Source: Mucilaginibacter sp.
GTDB taxonomy: Bacteria; Bacteroidota; Bacteroidia; Sphingobacteriales; Sphingobacteriaceae
DNA length: 64,000 bases
Assembly (NCBI GenBank): GCA_030445275.1
Contig: JAUCSE010000008.1
Coordinates: forward strand, 1 to 64,000
Direction: 5' to 3'
Within the stretch, counting starts at the first letter, position 1. Every line of letters begins with the position of its first letter. Of this stretch, positions 35,116 through 43,994 are shown in pieces. Both the position numbers and the translations under genes were made by a program. The notes under the pieces are model-generated. The model had not been told where the DNA came from and did no database searches. It saw only the letters and a list, made by a program, of their open reading frames with translations.

Positions 35116-36261
35116 TTACTTTGCAGGCTTGTCGAATAATTCAGCCAGTTTATTATTCAGGGTTTCGCCTTTCAGGTTTTTGGCAATAATCTTTCCGGTA
35201 GTATCTACCAGGAAATTGGTCGGGATACTACGCACCCCATATTGCAACGCAACCATATTATCCCAACCTTTCAAATCAGAAACCTGTGTCCAGGTCAGCT
35301 TGTCGTCTGCTATAGCTTTCATCCAGGCCTCCTTTTTGCCAGGATTATCAAGTGATATACCTAAAACGGTAAAGCCTTTATCTTTATACTTGTTGTAAGC
35401 TGCAACCAAATTAGGATTTTCATCACGGCACGGGGCGCACCAACTCGCCCAAAAATCTACCAATACATATTTGCCTTTAAAATCAGATAACTTTACAGCT
35501 TTACCCTCAGGTGTAGCTTGTGTAAAGTCAATTGCCGGGCTGCCAATTTTTGTTTTTGCTGACGATGCCAGCAACACAGGTATACTCTTCCCAATCTCTG
35601 TATTTTTTAGTTGTGGTGAAAGATTATGGTATGCCTGTGCAGCAGCTTCGGCTGTTTCTGCTCCTGCTGCAGCCTGTTTTAAAGCAAGGAGACTCAGATA
35701 TGAGTTGGGATGAGTTTTCGCAAATTCCAAACCTGCAACATTTAATTCCTGCATATACTGTTTTTCCCTGGCTATCATACTTGTAAAAATCTGCTGGTCT
35801 TTTTTTTGCGAATCGGATAGCATATCAAATTCCTTGTCTAAGGCATCCAACTTATCTTCAACTGGCTTACGCAGGGCTTTCCACTCGGTGTAGTCTTTAT
35901 TGATCGGCGATCCTGTAACTGTGATATGTTTAAGGGAATCAGTGCTGTTAAGGTTTATTTTACCGGTTTCTACATAAAAGCGAAATATGTCCAGATTCTC
36001 ACCTTTGGCAACCTTATTCACCAAAGGGTTTCTATTAAGATAAAGAGATGCCTGTGTGGGGTGCGCTAAAGCACCTGTAAAATGGAAACTACCGTTTTGC
36101 ACATTGGCAGAATCGCTCTTCGTTTGATCATCCGACTGATAGAACAGGTAGATCTTATCCCCGGTTTTTAAACCCTTTACATTGCCGTTTATGTTAAAAG
36201 TTTCTTGTGCTATTAAAGACATGGGTAGCAAGCACCAGATCAATAAGCAAAGTTTTTTCAT
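35116..36261 (-). CDS. TlpA-like thioredoxin with DUF4369 domain, secreted
   Basis: 381 residues from the ATG at 36261, which gives signal peptide MKKLCLLIWCLLPMSLIAQ; an upstream ATG is less likely. N-terminal DUF4369 domain (FNINGNVKGLKTGDKIYLFYQ), a helical middle part, and a C-terminal AhpC/TSA-thioredoxin domain with FWASWCAPCRDENPN, whose WCAPC is the redox pair. Such periplasmic proteins act in thiol reduction or cytochrome maturation-like roles. The electron donor is not evident. Confidence 0.9.
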   Translation of the reverse strand: MKKLCLLIWCLLPMSLIAQETFNINGNVKGLKTGDKIYLFYQSDDQTKSDSANVQNGSFHFTGALAHPTQASLYLNRNPLVNKVAKGENLDIFRFYVETGKINLNSTDSLKHITVTGSPINKDYTEWKALRKPVEDKLDALDKEFDMLSDSQKKDQQIFTSMIAREKQYMQELNVAGLEFAKTHPNSYLSLLALKQAAAGAETAEAAAQAYHNLSPQLKNTEIGKSIPVLLASSAKTKIGSPAIDFTQATPEGKAVKLSDFKGKYVLVDFWASWCAPCRDENPNLVAAYNKYKDKGFTVLGISLDNPGKKEAWMKAIADDKLTWTQVSDLKGWDNMVALQYGVRSIPTNFLVDTTGKIIAKNLKGETLNNKLAELFDKPAK

Positions 36262-36307
36262 ACTATCTTTTTTATAAATATACAAAACCTGGTATTAAAT
36301 ACTCAAG

Positions 36308-36380
36308 ATGTCATTACGAGGCACGAAGATACCCCCGATTTGTATGTTAGGGATTGCTTCGTACCTCGCAATAACGTGAT
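36308..36380. repeat. Dispersed TCATTGCGAG palindrome, copy D
   Basis: ATGTCATTACGAGGCACGAAG and CTTCGTACCTCGCAATAACGTGAT enclose a short centre. The arms pair imperfectly. Confidence 0.75.
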
Positions 36381-36412
36381 GAATATAAGATTAGATATAA
36401 AATCATCACATT

Positions 36413-36823
36413 TTACCCTTGCTGAGGTATAGCGCTCATATCCATATACGAAAACTCCCACAGGTGACCGTCAAGATCCTGAAAACCGTGACCGTACATC
36501 CAGCCATAATCCTGTTTATCATTAGGTACAGTGGCTCCTCCCGCTACTGCCTTACGGACAATCTCATCAACCGCTTCCCGGCTATCTACCGAAATGCAAT
36601 TGATGGTTTCGGTTACTTTGGTAGCATCGGCGATCTCTTTTTTAATGAACGATTTAAAAAAAGGCTCGGTTAACAGCATAAAATATATGGTATCGCTAAT
36701 AACTAATGCCGCACCCTGCTCATTGGTGAACTGGGGGTTAAAACTATAACCGAGACTGATAAAAAACTCGATTGACTTGTTAAGATCTTTTACGGGTAGG
36801 TTTACAAAAATTTTAGTTGCCAT
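36413..36823 (-). CDS. VOC family protein (glyoxalase-like)
   Basis: 136 residues. One VOC domain: KIFVNLPVKDLNKSIEFFISLGYSFN at the start, DYGWMYGHGFQDLDGHLWEFSYMD at the end, the usual metal-site Glu near WEF. It is of the extradiol-dioxygenase/glyoxalase-like group with unknown substrate. Same strand as the next VOC gene, 91 bases upstream, so the two may be an operon. Confidence 0.85.
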   Translation of the reverse strand: MATKIFVNLPVKDLNKSIEFFISLGYSFNPQFTNEQGAALVISDTIYFMLLTEPFFKSFIKKEIADATKVTETINCISVDSREAVDEIVRKAVAGGATVPNDKQDYGWMYGHGFQDLDGHLWEFSYMDMSAIPQQG

Positions 36824-36914
36824 GATGTTTTAATATTTAAATGTATGATACAAACATACCAGCATTAAATGAACCTCATGCGGTGTAAAAGCGACAAATT
36901 AAGGGCAAATCAGG

Positions 36915-37280
36915 TCAGGCTAATTCTTCGCCAAAAGTAATACGGTTACCAAAAGGGTCATATACAGTCACGCTGATCGCCTTGGGGTTCCACTCCGGCA
37001 CTTCCAATCCCGGGCGGTTATATTTGTACTGCTTATCTATCAATTCCTGATGATAGGTACGCAGATCCTTAAAACCATCAATGTGTATATGCGCTCCCGG
37101 ACTGGTATCGCCATGATGCTCGGATATGTAAAATACTACATCGCGCAGGGAAACCTGCATAAAAAGCGGGGTGTTATCAGGCTTATCTTCCCAATCAATT
37201 TTAAAACCAAGCCAGTTTACATAAAACTCAACGGCTTTATCATAATCAAAACTCCGCAGAATAGGTTTTACTACAGACAT
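36915..37280 (-). CDS. VOC family / glyoxalase superfamily protein
   Basis: 121 residues. Has the bleomycin-resistance-like layout: VKPILRSFDYDKAVEFYVNWLGFKIDWED, SEHHGDTSPGAHIHI and DPFGNRITFGEE at the C-terminus. Such proteins bind or change small molecules; actual bleomycin resistance is not implied. Paired with the VOC gene at 36413. Confidence 0.83.
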   Translation of the reverse strand: MSVVKPILRSFDYDKAVEFYVNWLGFKIDWEDKPDNTPLFMQVSLRDVVFYISEHHGDTSPGAHIHIDGFKDLRTYHQELIDKQYKYNRPGLEVPEWNPKAISVTVYDPFGNRITFGEELA

Positions 37281-37350
37281 CTTTTTAAAATTTAAGGCTT
37301 AAAGCCAAAGGCCGAAAGCAATTATTAACATCATTTAGTTAGTATATAGA

Positions 37351-37433
37351 AGCGTCATTGCGAGCATAACGTGGCAATCCCAATAAGCAGACCCCTCTGT
37401 AAATAGCGGATTGCTTCGTCGTTCCTCCTCACA
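37351..37433. repeat. Dispersed TCATTGCGAG palindrome, copy E (degenerate)
   Basis: Left arm GCGTCATTGCGAG and inner GGCAATCC are clear; the right side GGATTGCTTCGTCGTTCCTCCTC has lost the CGCAATGA end. Centre has CCCCTCTGTAAAT like copies C and F. Confidence 0.65.
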
Positions 37434-37501
37434 TTAACGTTTTTTTACTCTTTATATTTATCTTTTGTCCTTCCATCCTTTGCCCCCAAATCCTTCACCC
37501 C

Positions 37502-39043
37502 TTACAACGGTATATTTCCATGTTTTTTCCTCGGGTTATTCACCACCTTATTTTCCAGCATTTTAAAGGCGTGTATCAACTTTATGCGGGTTTCGGCAGG
37601 TTCTATCACCTCATCAATAAAACCACGTTCAGCAGCACGATAAGGGTTGGCAAAGGTTTCTGAATACAGCTGTTCCATTTCCTTCCACTTGGCTTCCTTA
37701 TCTTCGGCAGTACTTATCTCGCGTTTAAAAATAATTTCGGCCGCACCCTTGGCACCCATTACAGCTATTTCTGCCGATGGCCATGCAAAATTCATATCAG
37801 CCCCTATATGCTTAGAGTTCATTACATCATAAGCGCCACCATAAGCCTTACGGGTGATCACGGTGATGCGCGGCACCGTGGCCTCGCAAAAAGCATACAG
37901 TAATTTAGCCCCGTTGGTTATTATAGCATTCCATTCCTGATCGGTACCTGGCAAAAATCCGGGCACATCCTCAAACACCAGCAAGGGTATATTAAAGCTA
38001 TCGCAAAAGCGCACAAAACGCGCCGCCTTGGTTGATGAGTGAATATCCAGTACTCCGGCCAAAAAGGCAGGCTGATTGGCCACAATGCCAATGCTCCGAC
38101 CGGCAAGGCGGGCAAAACCCACCACAATATTTTCGGCAAAATCCTTATGTACCTCCAGGAATGACCCAGCATCAATTACATGATCCATGATTTCGCGGAT
38201 ATCATAAGGTGTTGAAGCTATGTCGGGCAGCAGTGTATTAAGCTCCGGCCTTAATTCGTTCTGTGTTTCGTAAGGTAAGACCGGCGCTCTGCCCTCACAG
38301 TTCTGGGGCATATAGCTCAGCAGATCTTTTATATTTTGAATAGCGGCAATTTCATTGGCACAGGCAAAATGTGTAACGCCCGATTTGGTGGCATGTGTTG
38401 TCGCGCCGCCCAGTTCTTCTGAAGTTACTACCTCATGCGTAACCGTTTTTACCACATTAGGGCCGGTAACAAACATGTACGAGGTATTTTCTACCATCAA
38501 AATAAAATCAGTTATGGCCGGCGAATACACCGCACCACCTGCACAAGGGCCCATAATGGCCGATATTTGCGGCACCACACCTGATGCCATAGTATTGCGG
38601 TAAAAAATATCGGCATAACCACCCAGTGATACTACGCCTTCCTGTATCCTTGCACCACCCGAATCATTTAAGCCTATTACCGGCGCTCCGTTCTTGATGG
38701 CCAGATCCATGATTTTACAGATCTTTTCGGCATGGGTTTCTGACAGCGAGCCACCAAAAACAGTAAAATCCTGCGAAAAAACATAGGTTAAACGTCCGTT
38801 TATGGTACCGTAACCCGTTATTACACCATCACCGGGGTATTTTTCTTTCTCCATACCAAAGTCGGTTGAGCGGTGGGCAACCAGCATCCCTATCTCCTGG
38901 AACGATCCATCATCCATTAAAAAATGCAGACGCTCCCGTGCTGTAAGTTTTCCCTTTTTATGCTGGCTTTCAATACGTACTGCGCCGCCACCTTCAAACG
39001 CCTTCTCACGTTTTTCCCTTAATAATCCGAGCTTCTTATTCAC
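37502..39043 (-). CDS. Acyl-CoA carboxylase beta subunit (propionyl-CoA carboxylase type)
   Basis: 513 residues; the carboxyltransferase subunit. [63 protein letters not shown] and [22 protein letters not shown] are hallmarks of the AccD/PccB/MmdA family. Moves CO2 from biotin to propionyl-CoA, giving methylmalonyl-CoA. No biotin carboxylase or biotin carrier gene is adjacent, so the holoenzyme partner is elsewhere. The methylmalonyl-CoA decarboxylase alpha subunit is the main alternative. Confidence 0.9.
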   Translation of the reverse strand: MNKKLGLLREKREKAFEGGGAVRIESQHKKGKLTARERLHFLMDDGSFQEIGMLVAHRSTDFGMEKEKYPGDGVITGYGTINGRLTYVFSQDFTVFGGSLSETHAEKICKIMDLAIKNGAPVIGLNDSGGARIQEGVVSLGGYADIFYRNTMASGVVPQISAIMGPCAGGAVYSPAITDFILMVENTSYMFVTGPNVVKTVTHEVVTSEELGGATTHATKSGVTHFACANEIAAIQNIKDLLSYMPQNCEGRAPVLPYETQNELRPELNTLLPDIASTPYDIREIMDHVIDAGSFLEVHKDFAENIVVGFARLAGRSIGIVANQPAFLAGVLDIHSSTKAARFVRFCDSFNIPLLVFEDVPGFLPGTDQEWNAIITNGAKLLYAFCEATVPRITVITRKAYGGAYDVMNSKHIGADMNFAWPSAEIAVMGAKGAAEIIFKREISTAEDKEAKWKEMEQLYSETFANPYRAAERGFIDEVIEPAETRIKLIHAFKMLENKVVNNPRKKHGNIPL

Positions 39044-39070
39044 AATTCAGGTTGTTTGTAATAGGTTAAA

Positions 39071-39243
39071 AATAGTAATTAAATTGGTAACTATTTAGCC
39101 TCACCCTGCCCTCTCCAAAGGAGAGGGTTCAAAAAAGCGTGAGTTTAAAGTCCTCTCCTTTGGAGAGTATTATTCGATTTAATATTTTTATTGGCACTCA
39201 TGAATGCTACGCAGTTAGGTGAGGCCAAATAGTAATTAAATTG
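39071..39243. mobile_element. MITE-like element with 16-bp flanking direct repeats
   Basis: AATAGTAATTAAATTG occurs perfectly at 39071-39086 and 39228-39243. Between them, ACTATTTAGCCTCACC faces GGTGAGGCCAAATAGT (15 of 16 pair), and inside CCCTCTCCAAAGGAGAGGG faces CCTCTCCTTTGGAGAG. There is no open frame. The right inverted end overlaps the direct repeat, so the exact target duplication is uncertain. Confidence 0.65.
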
Positions 39244-39293
39244 TAAGATTAGACTAAAACCATATTCGCTGCGTTCTTACAGCTGTATTTTTG

Positions 39294-39301
39294 TATATTT
39301 G
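39294..39301 (+). promoter_or_regulatory. -7 box before the small ORF and SulP gene
   Basis: TATATTTG fits TAnnTTTG exactly and ends five bases before the first ATG, implying a nearly leaderless transcript or a later start codon. Confidence 0.4.
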
Positions 39302-39306
39302 TATTA

Positions 39307-39639
39307 ATGAGGATCAGGAATTTTAAAACACTGGTAGTAATAATGTTTATGGGTGTCTTTATGCTAAAGATGGCCATATCACTTGCTCCTGTGTTTTTAT
39401 ATCTTGATAACAAAACCGTAAGCGCGGTTATTCTGCAGCTTGAACAGGAAAGCAAAACTGAAAAGGACTGTTCAGATAAAGATCCCTTTAAGGATAAAAA
39501 AGGTTTTGATGTGTATGATCTGCATAGTATAGCCTTTATTACATTTGTTGTTGAAAGCAACGTACTGCACAACCGCGAAAACAGCCTGTACAAACAGGTA
39601 TACCACCCCGTGGTACCTACCCCCCCACCCAACGTTTAA
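39307..39639 (+). CDS. Hypothetical small membrane-anchored protein upstream of SulP
   Basis: 110 residues. The first 35 (MRIRNFKTLVVIMFMGVFML onward) form a signal anchor. The rest is hydrophilic, with a lone Cys in KTEKDCSDKDPFKDKKGFDVYD, and ends in a proline-rich VYHPVVPTPPPNV. I do not recognise a family. An antisense frame of similar length covers it, but the plus frame has the signal-like N-terminus and sits 78 bases before the transporter on the same strand. Start could be as late as 39343 if the -7 box is used. Confidence 0.55.
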   Translation: MRIRNFKTLVVIMFMGVFMLKMAISLAPVFLYLDNKTVSAVILQLEQESKTEKDCSDKDPFKDKKGFDVYDLHSIAFITFVVESNVLHNRENSLYKQVYHPVVPTPPPNV

Positions 39640-39717
39640 ATGATTAACCGGATAGTTCTCTATCCGGATGCTATCGCTTTACAATTCATTTAAATTTTTA
39701 TTCAAATTATTGATCTT

Positions 39718-41322
39718 ATGCAAACTGAGCAAGGTGGCTCTGCCGTGGGCAGTCTCAACCTAAAAAAATATTTTTTACCCAAAAACTTAAAAAAAGACCT
39801 TCCTTCAAGTATTGTTGTATTCCTGGTAGCATTGCCATTATGTTTAGGCATTGCCCTGGCATCAGGCGCTCCCTTGTTTGCCGGTGTATTAACAGGCATT
39901 ATTGGAGGTATTGTGGTTGGCACATTAAGCGGCTCGCAACTTAGCGTAGCAGGGCCGGCAGCCGGTTTAACCGTTATCGTATTAAACGCTATAACCGGAC
40001 TTGGGTCATATGATACATTTTTGCTTGCTCTGGTACTGGCTGGGGTTTTCCAGATGTTGCTGGGTGTATTAAAAGCAGGTACCATAGCCAACTACTTCCC
40101 ATCATCAGTTATTGAGGGAATGCTTGCCGCTATCGGTATTATCCTGATTATGAAGCAATTTCCACACGCTGTAGGTTACGATGCCGATTATGAAGGTGAC
40201 GAACGCTTTAGCCAAACGGATACACACAACACCTTTTCAGGTATACTGCGTGCGGTATCCAGAATTAATTATGGCGCTGTTATCATTGCTGCAGTTTCTT
40301 TATTGCTGATGATATACTGGCCAAAAATTAAAAAAGTGGCTGTTGTTCCGGCTCCTTTACTGGTTGTTTTGGCTGGCATTGGTTTAAGCTTTGCTTTTAA
40401 AGGCACCGACTTTGCATTATTGGATAAGCAATTTGTGCGTATACCAATTGTAAACAGTACCAGCGAGTTTTTAGGGCTGTTTAAATCGCCAAACTTTAGC
40501 GCTATTAGTAATGAACGGGTTTGGATAACCGCCTTTACCATTGCCGTGGTAGCCAGTTTAGAAACCTTGCTCAGTTTGGAAGCCGTTGATAAGATCGACC
40601 CGATAAAGCGTATATCACCCACCAACCGCGAACTGGTGGCCCAAGGAATTGGGAACATCACTAGCGGTTTATTAGGTGGCTTGCCTATGACAGCCGTAAT
40701 TGTACGTTCATCGGCCAATGTGAATGCCGGTGCCCGTACCAAAATGAGCGCTGTGGTACACGGCGTACTATTAATGATAGCGTTGTTGCTTGTCCCTACA
40801 CTCATCAACTTTATCCCGCTGTCGTGCCTGGCAGCCATACTGCTCATGACCGGGTATAAACTAACCCGTATCAGCCTGTTTAAACACATGTGGCACATGG
40901 GCCTGAGCCAGTTTATACCCTTTGTAATAACTATTGTAGCAGTGGTATTAACCGACCTCCTGATAGGTGTTGGAATAGGTATGCTGGTAGGTGTGTTTTA
41001 TATACTGCGCACCAATTTACGCAACCCATATTTTTACCAGATAGACAAAAATGGCGATAAAAAAGTGATCAGGATAAGGCTGGCCGAAGAGGTTTCGTTT
41101 TTAAACAAAGCCGCAATACAGGTTACTTTAACCAGTTTGCCCAAAGGTTCGGATGTGGTGATTGATGGCTCCAACTCCCGGTATATTGACCCGGATGTGC
41201 TCGAGATCATCCACAATTACAAGCACAACGCCTATACCAAAGGCATCATTGTGCAATTACAAGATGTAAAGGACAAGTACGATGTACCTCCTTTAAAAGA
41301 ATTATTGTATAACCCTAACTAA
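39718..41322 (+). CDS. SulP family anion (probable bicarbonate) transporter
   Basis: 534 residues. About ten to twelve helices beginning DLPSSIVVFLVALPLCLGIALASGAP, the SulP signature region, then GTLSGSQLSVAGPAAGLTV, GNITSGLLGGLPMTAVIVRSSANV and a C-terminal STAS-like segment (RLAEEVSFLNKAAIQVTL to LLYNPN). SulP carriers take up sulfate or bicarbonate. The beta-carbonic anhydrase seven bases downstream points to bicarbonate. The N-terminus has a short Gly-Ser stretch; no ATG closer to the first helix looks better. Confidence 0.9.
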   Translation: MQTEQGGSAVGSLNLKKYFLPKNLKKDLPSSIVVFLVALPLCLGIALASGAPLFAGVLTGIIGGIVVGTLSGSQLSVAGPAAGLTVIVLNAITGLGSYDTFLLALVLAGVFQMLLGVLKAGTIANYFPSSVIEGMLAAIGIILIMKQFPHAVGYDADYEGDERFSQTDTHNTFSGILRAVSRINYGAVIIAAVSLLLMIYWPKIKKVAVVPAPLLVVLAGIGLSFAFKGTDFALLDKQFVRIPIVNSTSEFLGLFKSPNFSAISNERVWITAFTIAVVASLETLLSLEAVDKIDPIKRISPTNRELVAQGIGNITSGLLGGLPMTAVIVRSSANVNAGARTKMSAVVHGVLLMIALLLVPTLINFIPLSCLAAILLMTGYKLTRISLFKHMWHMGLSQFIPFVITIVAVVLTDLLIGVGIGMLVGVFYILRTNLRNPYFYQIDKNGDKKVIRIRLAEEVSFLNKAAIQVTLTSLPKGSDVVIDGSNSRYIDPDVLEIIHNYKHNAYTKGIIVQLQDVKDKYDVPPLKELLYNPN

Positions 41323-41329
41323 GAAAATC

Positions 41330-42031
41330 ATGTCAACAATAAATAATAACAATCAAAATAATAACTTAAAACTGGTTACTGACGATAGCTACACTGCTTT
41401 ATTACGGGGTAACAGCCAATGGGTTGACCTTAAATTGCAGGAAGATTCTGAATATTTTCATAACCTGGCCAAGGGTCAAAGCCCAAAGGTATTATGGATA
41501 GGCTGTGCCGACAGCCGGGTACCCGCTAATGAAGTAACCGGTACCAAACCTGGCGAAGTATTTGTACACCGCAACATTGCCAATGTAGTGGTTCATACCG
41601 ATATGAACATGCTAAGCGTACTTGATTACGCGGTAAACGTGCTGAAGGTAAAACACGTTATTGTGGCCGGGCACTACGGTTGCGGTGGCGTGGCAGCAGC
41701 AATGGGTAACAAACAATTTGGTGTTATTGACAACTGGCTACGACATATAAAAGACGTTTACCGCCTACACTCCAAAGAACTGGATGCCATTGAGGATATA
41801 CAGGCACGTACCAATCGCCTGGTTGAACTTAACGTAAGCGAACAGGTGTATAACGTGTGCAAAACCACCATTATTCAAAATGCCTGGATGGAACGCCATG
41901 ACCTGGAAGTACACGGCTGGGTGATAGATCTGAACACCGGATTGGTTAAAGATATGAAGATCAGTAACAGCAGTCCGCATAATTTAGGCTATGTGTATGA
42001 GCTGGACAGCGTTGCAGTAGCAGCACATTAA
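41330..42031 (+). CDS. Beta-carbonic anhydrase (copy 1)
   Basis: 233 residues. Interconverts CO2 and bicarbonate. Zn ligands C59 and D61 in IGCADSRVPAN, H115 and C118 in GHYGCGG; R63 completes the active Asp-Arg pair. The N-terminal NNNNQNNN run is low complexity. Only seven bases after the SulP stop, so translationally coupled or co-transcribed. About 70 percent like copy 2 by eye. Confidence 0.95.
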   Translation: MSTINNNNQNNNLKLVTDDSYTALLRGNSQWVDLKLQEDSEYFHNLAKGQSPKVLWIGCADSRVPANEVTGTKPGEVFVHRNIANVVVHTDMNMLSVLDYAVNVLKVKHVIVAGHYGCGGVAAAMGNKQFGVIDNWLRHIKDVYRLHSKELDAIEDIQARTNRLVELNVSEQVYNVCKTTIIQNAWMERHDLEVHGWVIDLNTGLVKDMKISNSSPHNLGYVYELDSVAVAAH

Positions 42032-42108
42032 GCAGGGTTTAGTTACCCTTATATAAGATACAGAAAAGCTTTTCCACGCTTAGGCGTGGAGAGGTTTATG
42101 TTTGGTTT

Positions 42109-42144
42109 ACCCCGGTTCATGAAAATGGCCGGGGTTTCTTTTTG
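42109..42144 (+). terminator. Terminator after carbonic anhydrase copy 1
   Basis: ACCCCGG, 13-base loop, CCGGGGTTTCTTTTT. Confidence 0.75.
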
Positions 42145-42186
42145 ACGGGAAGCTGAAGATTCGATTTACTAACTTAGCCCTTCCTT

Positions 42187-42277
42187 CGCGTCATTACGAG
42201 GCGCGAGGCAATCCCCTACTTACAGAGCGGCTCTGCCTATTGGGGATTGCCACGTCGTTCCTCCTCGCAATGACGCG
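42187..42277. repeat. Dispersed TCATTGCGAG palindrome, copy F
   Basis: CGCGTCATTACGAGG and CCTCGCAATGACGCG with inner GGCAATCCCC/GGGGATTGCC and a central CAGAGCGGCTCTG hairpin. This is the cleanest full-length copy. Lies between the first carbonic anhydrase and the YoaK gene, where no other feature is seen. Confidence 0.88.
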
Positions 42278-42383
42278 TGGAGATAAGAAAGCACAGCTGC
42301 TTATATTGAAATTACAGCCTTAATACTTAAACCATCAATTTTTATCCTAATTTTATCCGGCTGCAAATAAGCGCTGATATTTT

Positions 42384-43130
42384 ATGCTGAGGCAATCAAA
42401 AGAAGCACGTACTTTAAAGCAAAACTTATTGCTGGCATCATCAACTGCCTTTGTATCGGGCGTAACCAATGTGGCCGGCATGATCGCCTTTTTAGCTTTT
42501 ACCTCCAATATCACCGGGCATGTGGCCACGCTGGCTAAACATATTGTTGAGCAAAACTGGAGCGAGATTGTGGTGTTTGTTGTTTGGCTATTGATGTTTT
42601 TTGCAGGCGCTTTTATATCCAACTTTATTGTGCGGTCAATGGAGCATAAAAGCAGGTACAAAGCGCATTCCATCCCCATCATCATTGAAATATTGTTACT
42701 GCTGTTTGTAGCTATTTACGGGCACAACTTTTACCGCGAAACCCAAACCGAGCGTGAGGTGGTAATTGGCGTAATCATTTTTTCGATGGGGTTACAAAAC
42801 AGCCTTGTATCAACCATATCAGGCGGATTGATCAAATCAACCCATTTAACAGGTTTATTTACCGATCTGGGCGGCGATGTATCTGAATGGCTGCACCCTA
42901 ATGTTGCCAAAACCGATACTATCAGGAATAAGATATATGTGCGCCTTACCGTGCTTTCTTTTTATTTTTTAGGCGGGATTATGGGAGGATTTTTTTTTAA
43001 TCTGTATGATTTTGCCATTTTTTATTTTATACCATTAATTTTGCTTACCATTTTATATTACGATCTTTCGCCCGTTGCCCTGCATAAAATATCAAGGCTA
43101 TTTTGGGCTGGCAAAAACGGATCTGTTTAA
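42384..43130 (+). CDS. YoaK (DUF1275) family membrane protein
   Basis: 248 residues, six or so helices. LLASSTAFVSGVTNVAGMIAF and NITGHVATLAKHIVEQNW at the start, FSMGLQNSLVSTISGGLIKSTHLTG in the middle are typical of the YoaK/DUF1275 family, of unknown function. Lies between two beta-carbonic anhydrase genes and 20 bases before the second, so a link to inorganic carbon or anion handling is inferred only from location. Confidence 0.87.
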   Translation: MLRQSKEARTLKQNLLLASSTAFVSGVTNVAGMIAFLAFTSNITGHVATLAKHIVEQNWSEIVVFVVWLLMFFAGAFISNFIVRSMEHKSRYKAHSIPIIIEILLLLFVAIYGHNFYRETQTEREVVIGVIIFSMGLQNSLVSTISGGLIKSTHLTGLFTDLGGDVSEWLHPNVAKTDTIRNKIYVRLTVLSFYFLGGIMGGFFFNLYDFAIFYFIPLILLTILYYDLSPVALHKISRLFWAGKNGSV

Positions 43131-43150
43131 AACATCTAAAATAAATATCT

Positions 43151-43813
43151 ATGTGCGCTAAAAAAGATATTCACGACACCAGCCATATCACTTACGAAAG
43201 CCTGCTGGAAGGTAACAAACAATTTATTGAAGATACCTTAAAAATTGACCCTCACTATTTTGAAAAACTGGCCAACGGGCAGAATCCGCCGGTATTATGG
43301 ATAGGTTGTGCTGATAGCCGGGTACCCGCCAACCAAATCACTAATACAGCGCCGGGCGAAATATTTGTACACCGCAATATTGCTAATATGGTTATCCACT
43401 CAGATATGAACATGCTATCGGTACTGGATTACGCGGTTAATGTTTTAAAGGTAAGGCATGTAATAGTTACCGGTCATTACGGCTGCGGTGGTATTATAGC
43501 GGCTATGAGCAACCATCAATACGGTTTAATAGACAACTGGCTGCGCCATATAAAGGATGTATACCGCCTGCATGCCGATGAACTTGACGCTATTGAGGAT
43601 GCTGGAAAACGTACTGATCGCCTGGTTGAGTTTAATGTGATCGAGAATGTGTATAACCTTTGCAAAACTTCCATAGTTCAAAACGCCTGGTCAACCGGCC
43701 AACCATTATCGGTACACGGCTGGGTTTACAGCCTGAGCACCGGCAAAATTAACGACATGAAAGTAAGCACCACCGACAATGCTAATCTGGCGGATGTTTT
43801 TAAGTTTAAATAG
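43151..43813 (+). CDS. Beta-carbonic anhydrase (copy 2)
   Basis: 220 residues. Same fold and motifs as copy 1: C53 and D55 in IGCADSRVPAN, H109 and C112 in GHYGCGG, R57. The C-terminal HGWVYSLSTGKINDMKVS is also shared. Reads directly on from the YoaK gene. The two copies probably arose by duplication with YoaK between them; separate promoters are possible because a terminator and palindrome follow copy 1. Confidence 0.95.
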   Translation: MCAKKDIHDTSHITYESLLEGNKQFIEDTLKIDPHYFEKLANGQNPPVLWIGCADSRVPANQITNTAPGEIFVHRNIANMVIHSDMNMLSVLDYAVNVLKVRHVIVTGHYGCGGIIAAMSNHQYGLIDNWLRHIKDVYRLHADELDAIEDAGKRTDRLVEFNVIENVYNLCKTSIVQNAWSTGQPLSVHGWVYSLSTGKINDMKVSTTDNANLADVFKFK

Positions 43814-43831
43814 ATTAGAACCAAGACTGCA

Positions 43832-43978
43832 AGAGTCAAGATACAAGACGAACCAGAAAAAGAATTAAGAGAAAAGAATCAGGAAAAAAGATATTCTTGT
43901 CAATAGAGCAAAAAATAAAAGAGCCGGAATGTTGAATATTCCGGCTCTTGTTTATTTATGTCTTGTATCCTGGCTCTT
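43832..43978. repeat. Nested inverted repeat with terminator at its centre
   Basis: AGAGTCAAGATACAAGAC and GTCTTGTATCCTGGCTCT face each other over about 110 bases. Between them is AGAGCCGGAAT-GTTGAAT-ATTCCGGCTCT (43920-43948). The outer arms are not needed for termination and recall dispersed repeats. Confidence 0.6.
43920..43948. terminator. Bidirectional terminator between carbonic anhydrase 2 and pruA
   Basis: 11-bp GC-rich stem, loop GTTGAAT, with A-rich and T-rich flanks serving both convergent genes. Confidence 0.75.
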
Positions 43979-43994
43979 TTCTCCTGGCTCTAAA

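Noticed and set aside
36915..37280. Bleomycin resistance gene
   Set aside because: The VOC fold is shared, but the family is broad and nothing points to that drug.
39249..39632. 127-residue open frame on the minus strand
   Set aside because: Overlaps the small protein at 39307, which has a better signal sequence and fits the SulP direction.
40269..40898. 209-residue open frame on the minus strand
   Set aside because: It lies fully inside the SulP gene on the opposite strand, has no family motifs and reflects its base composition.
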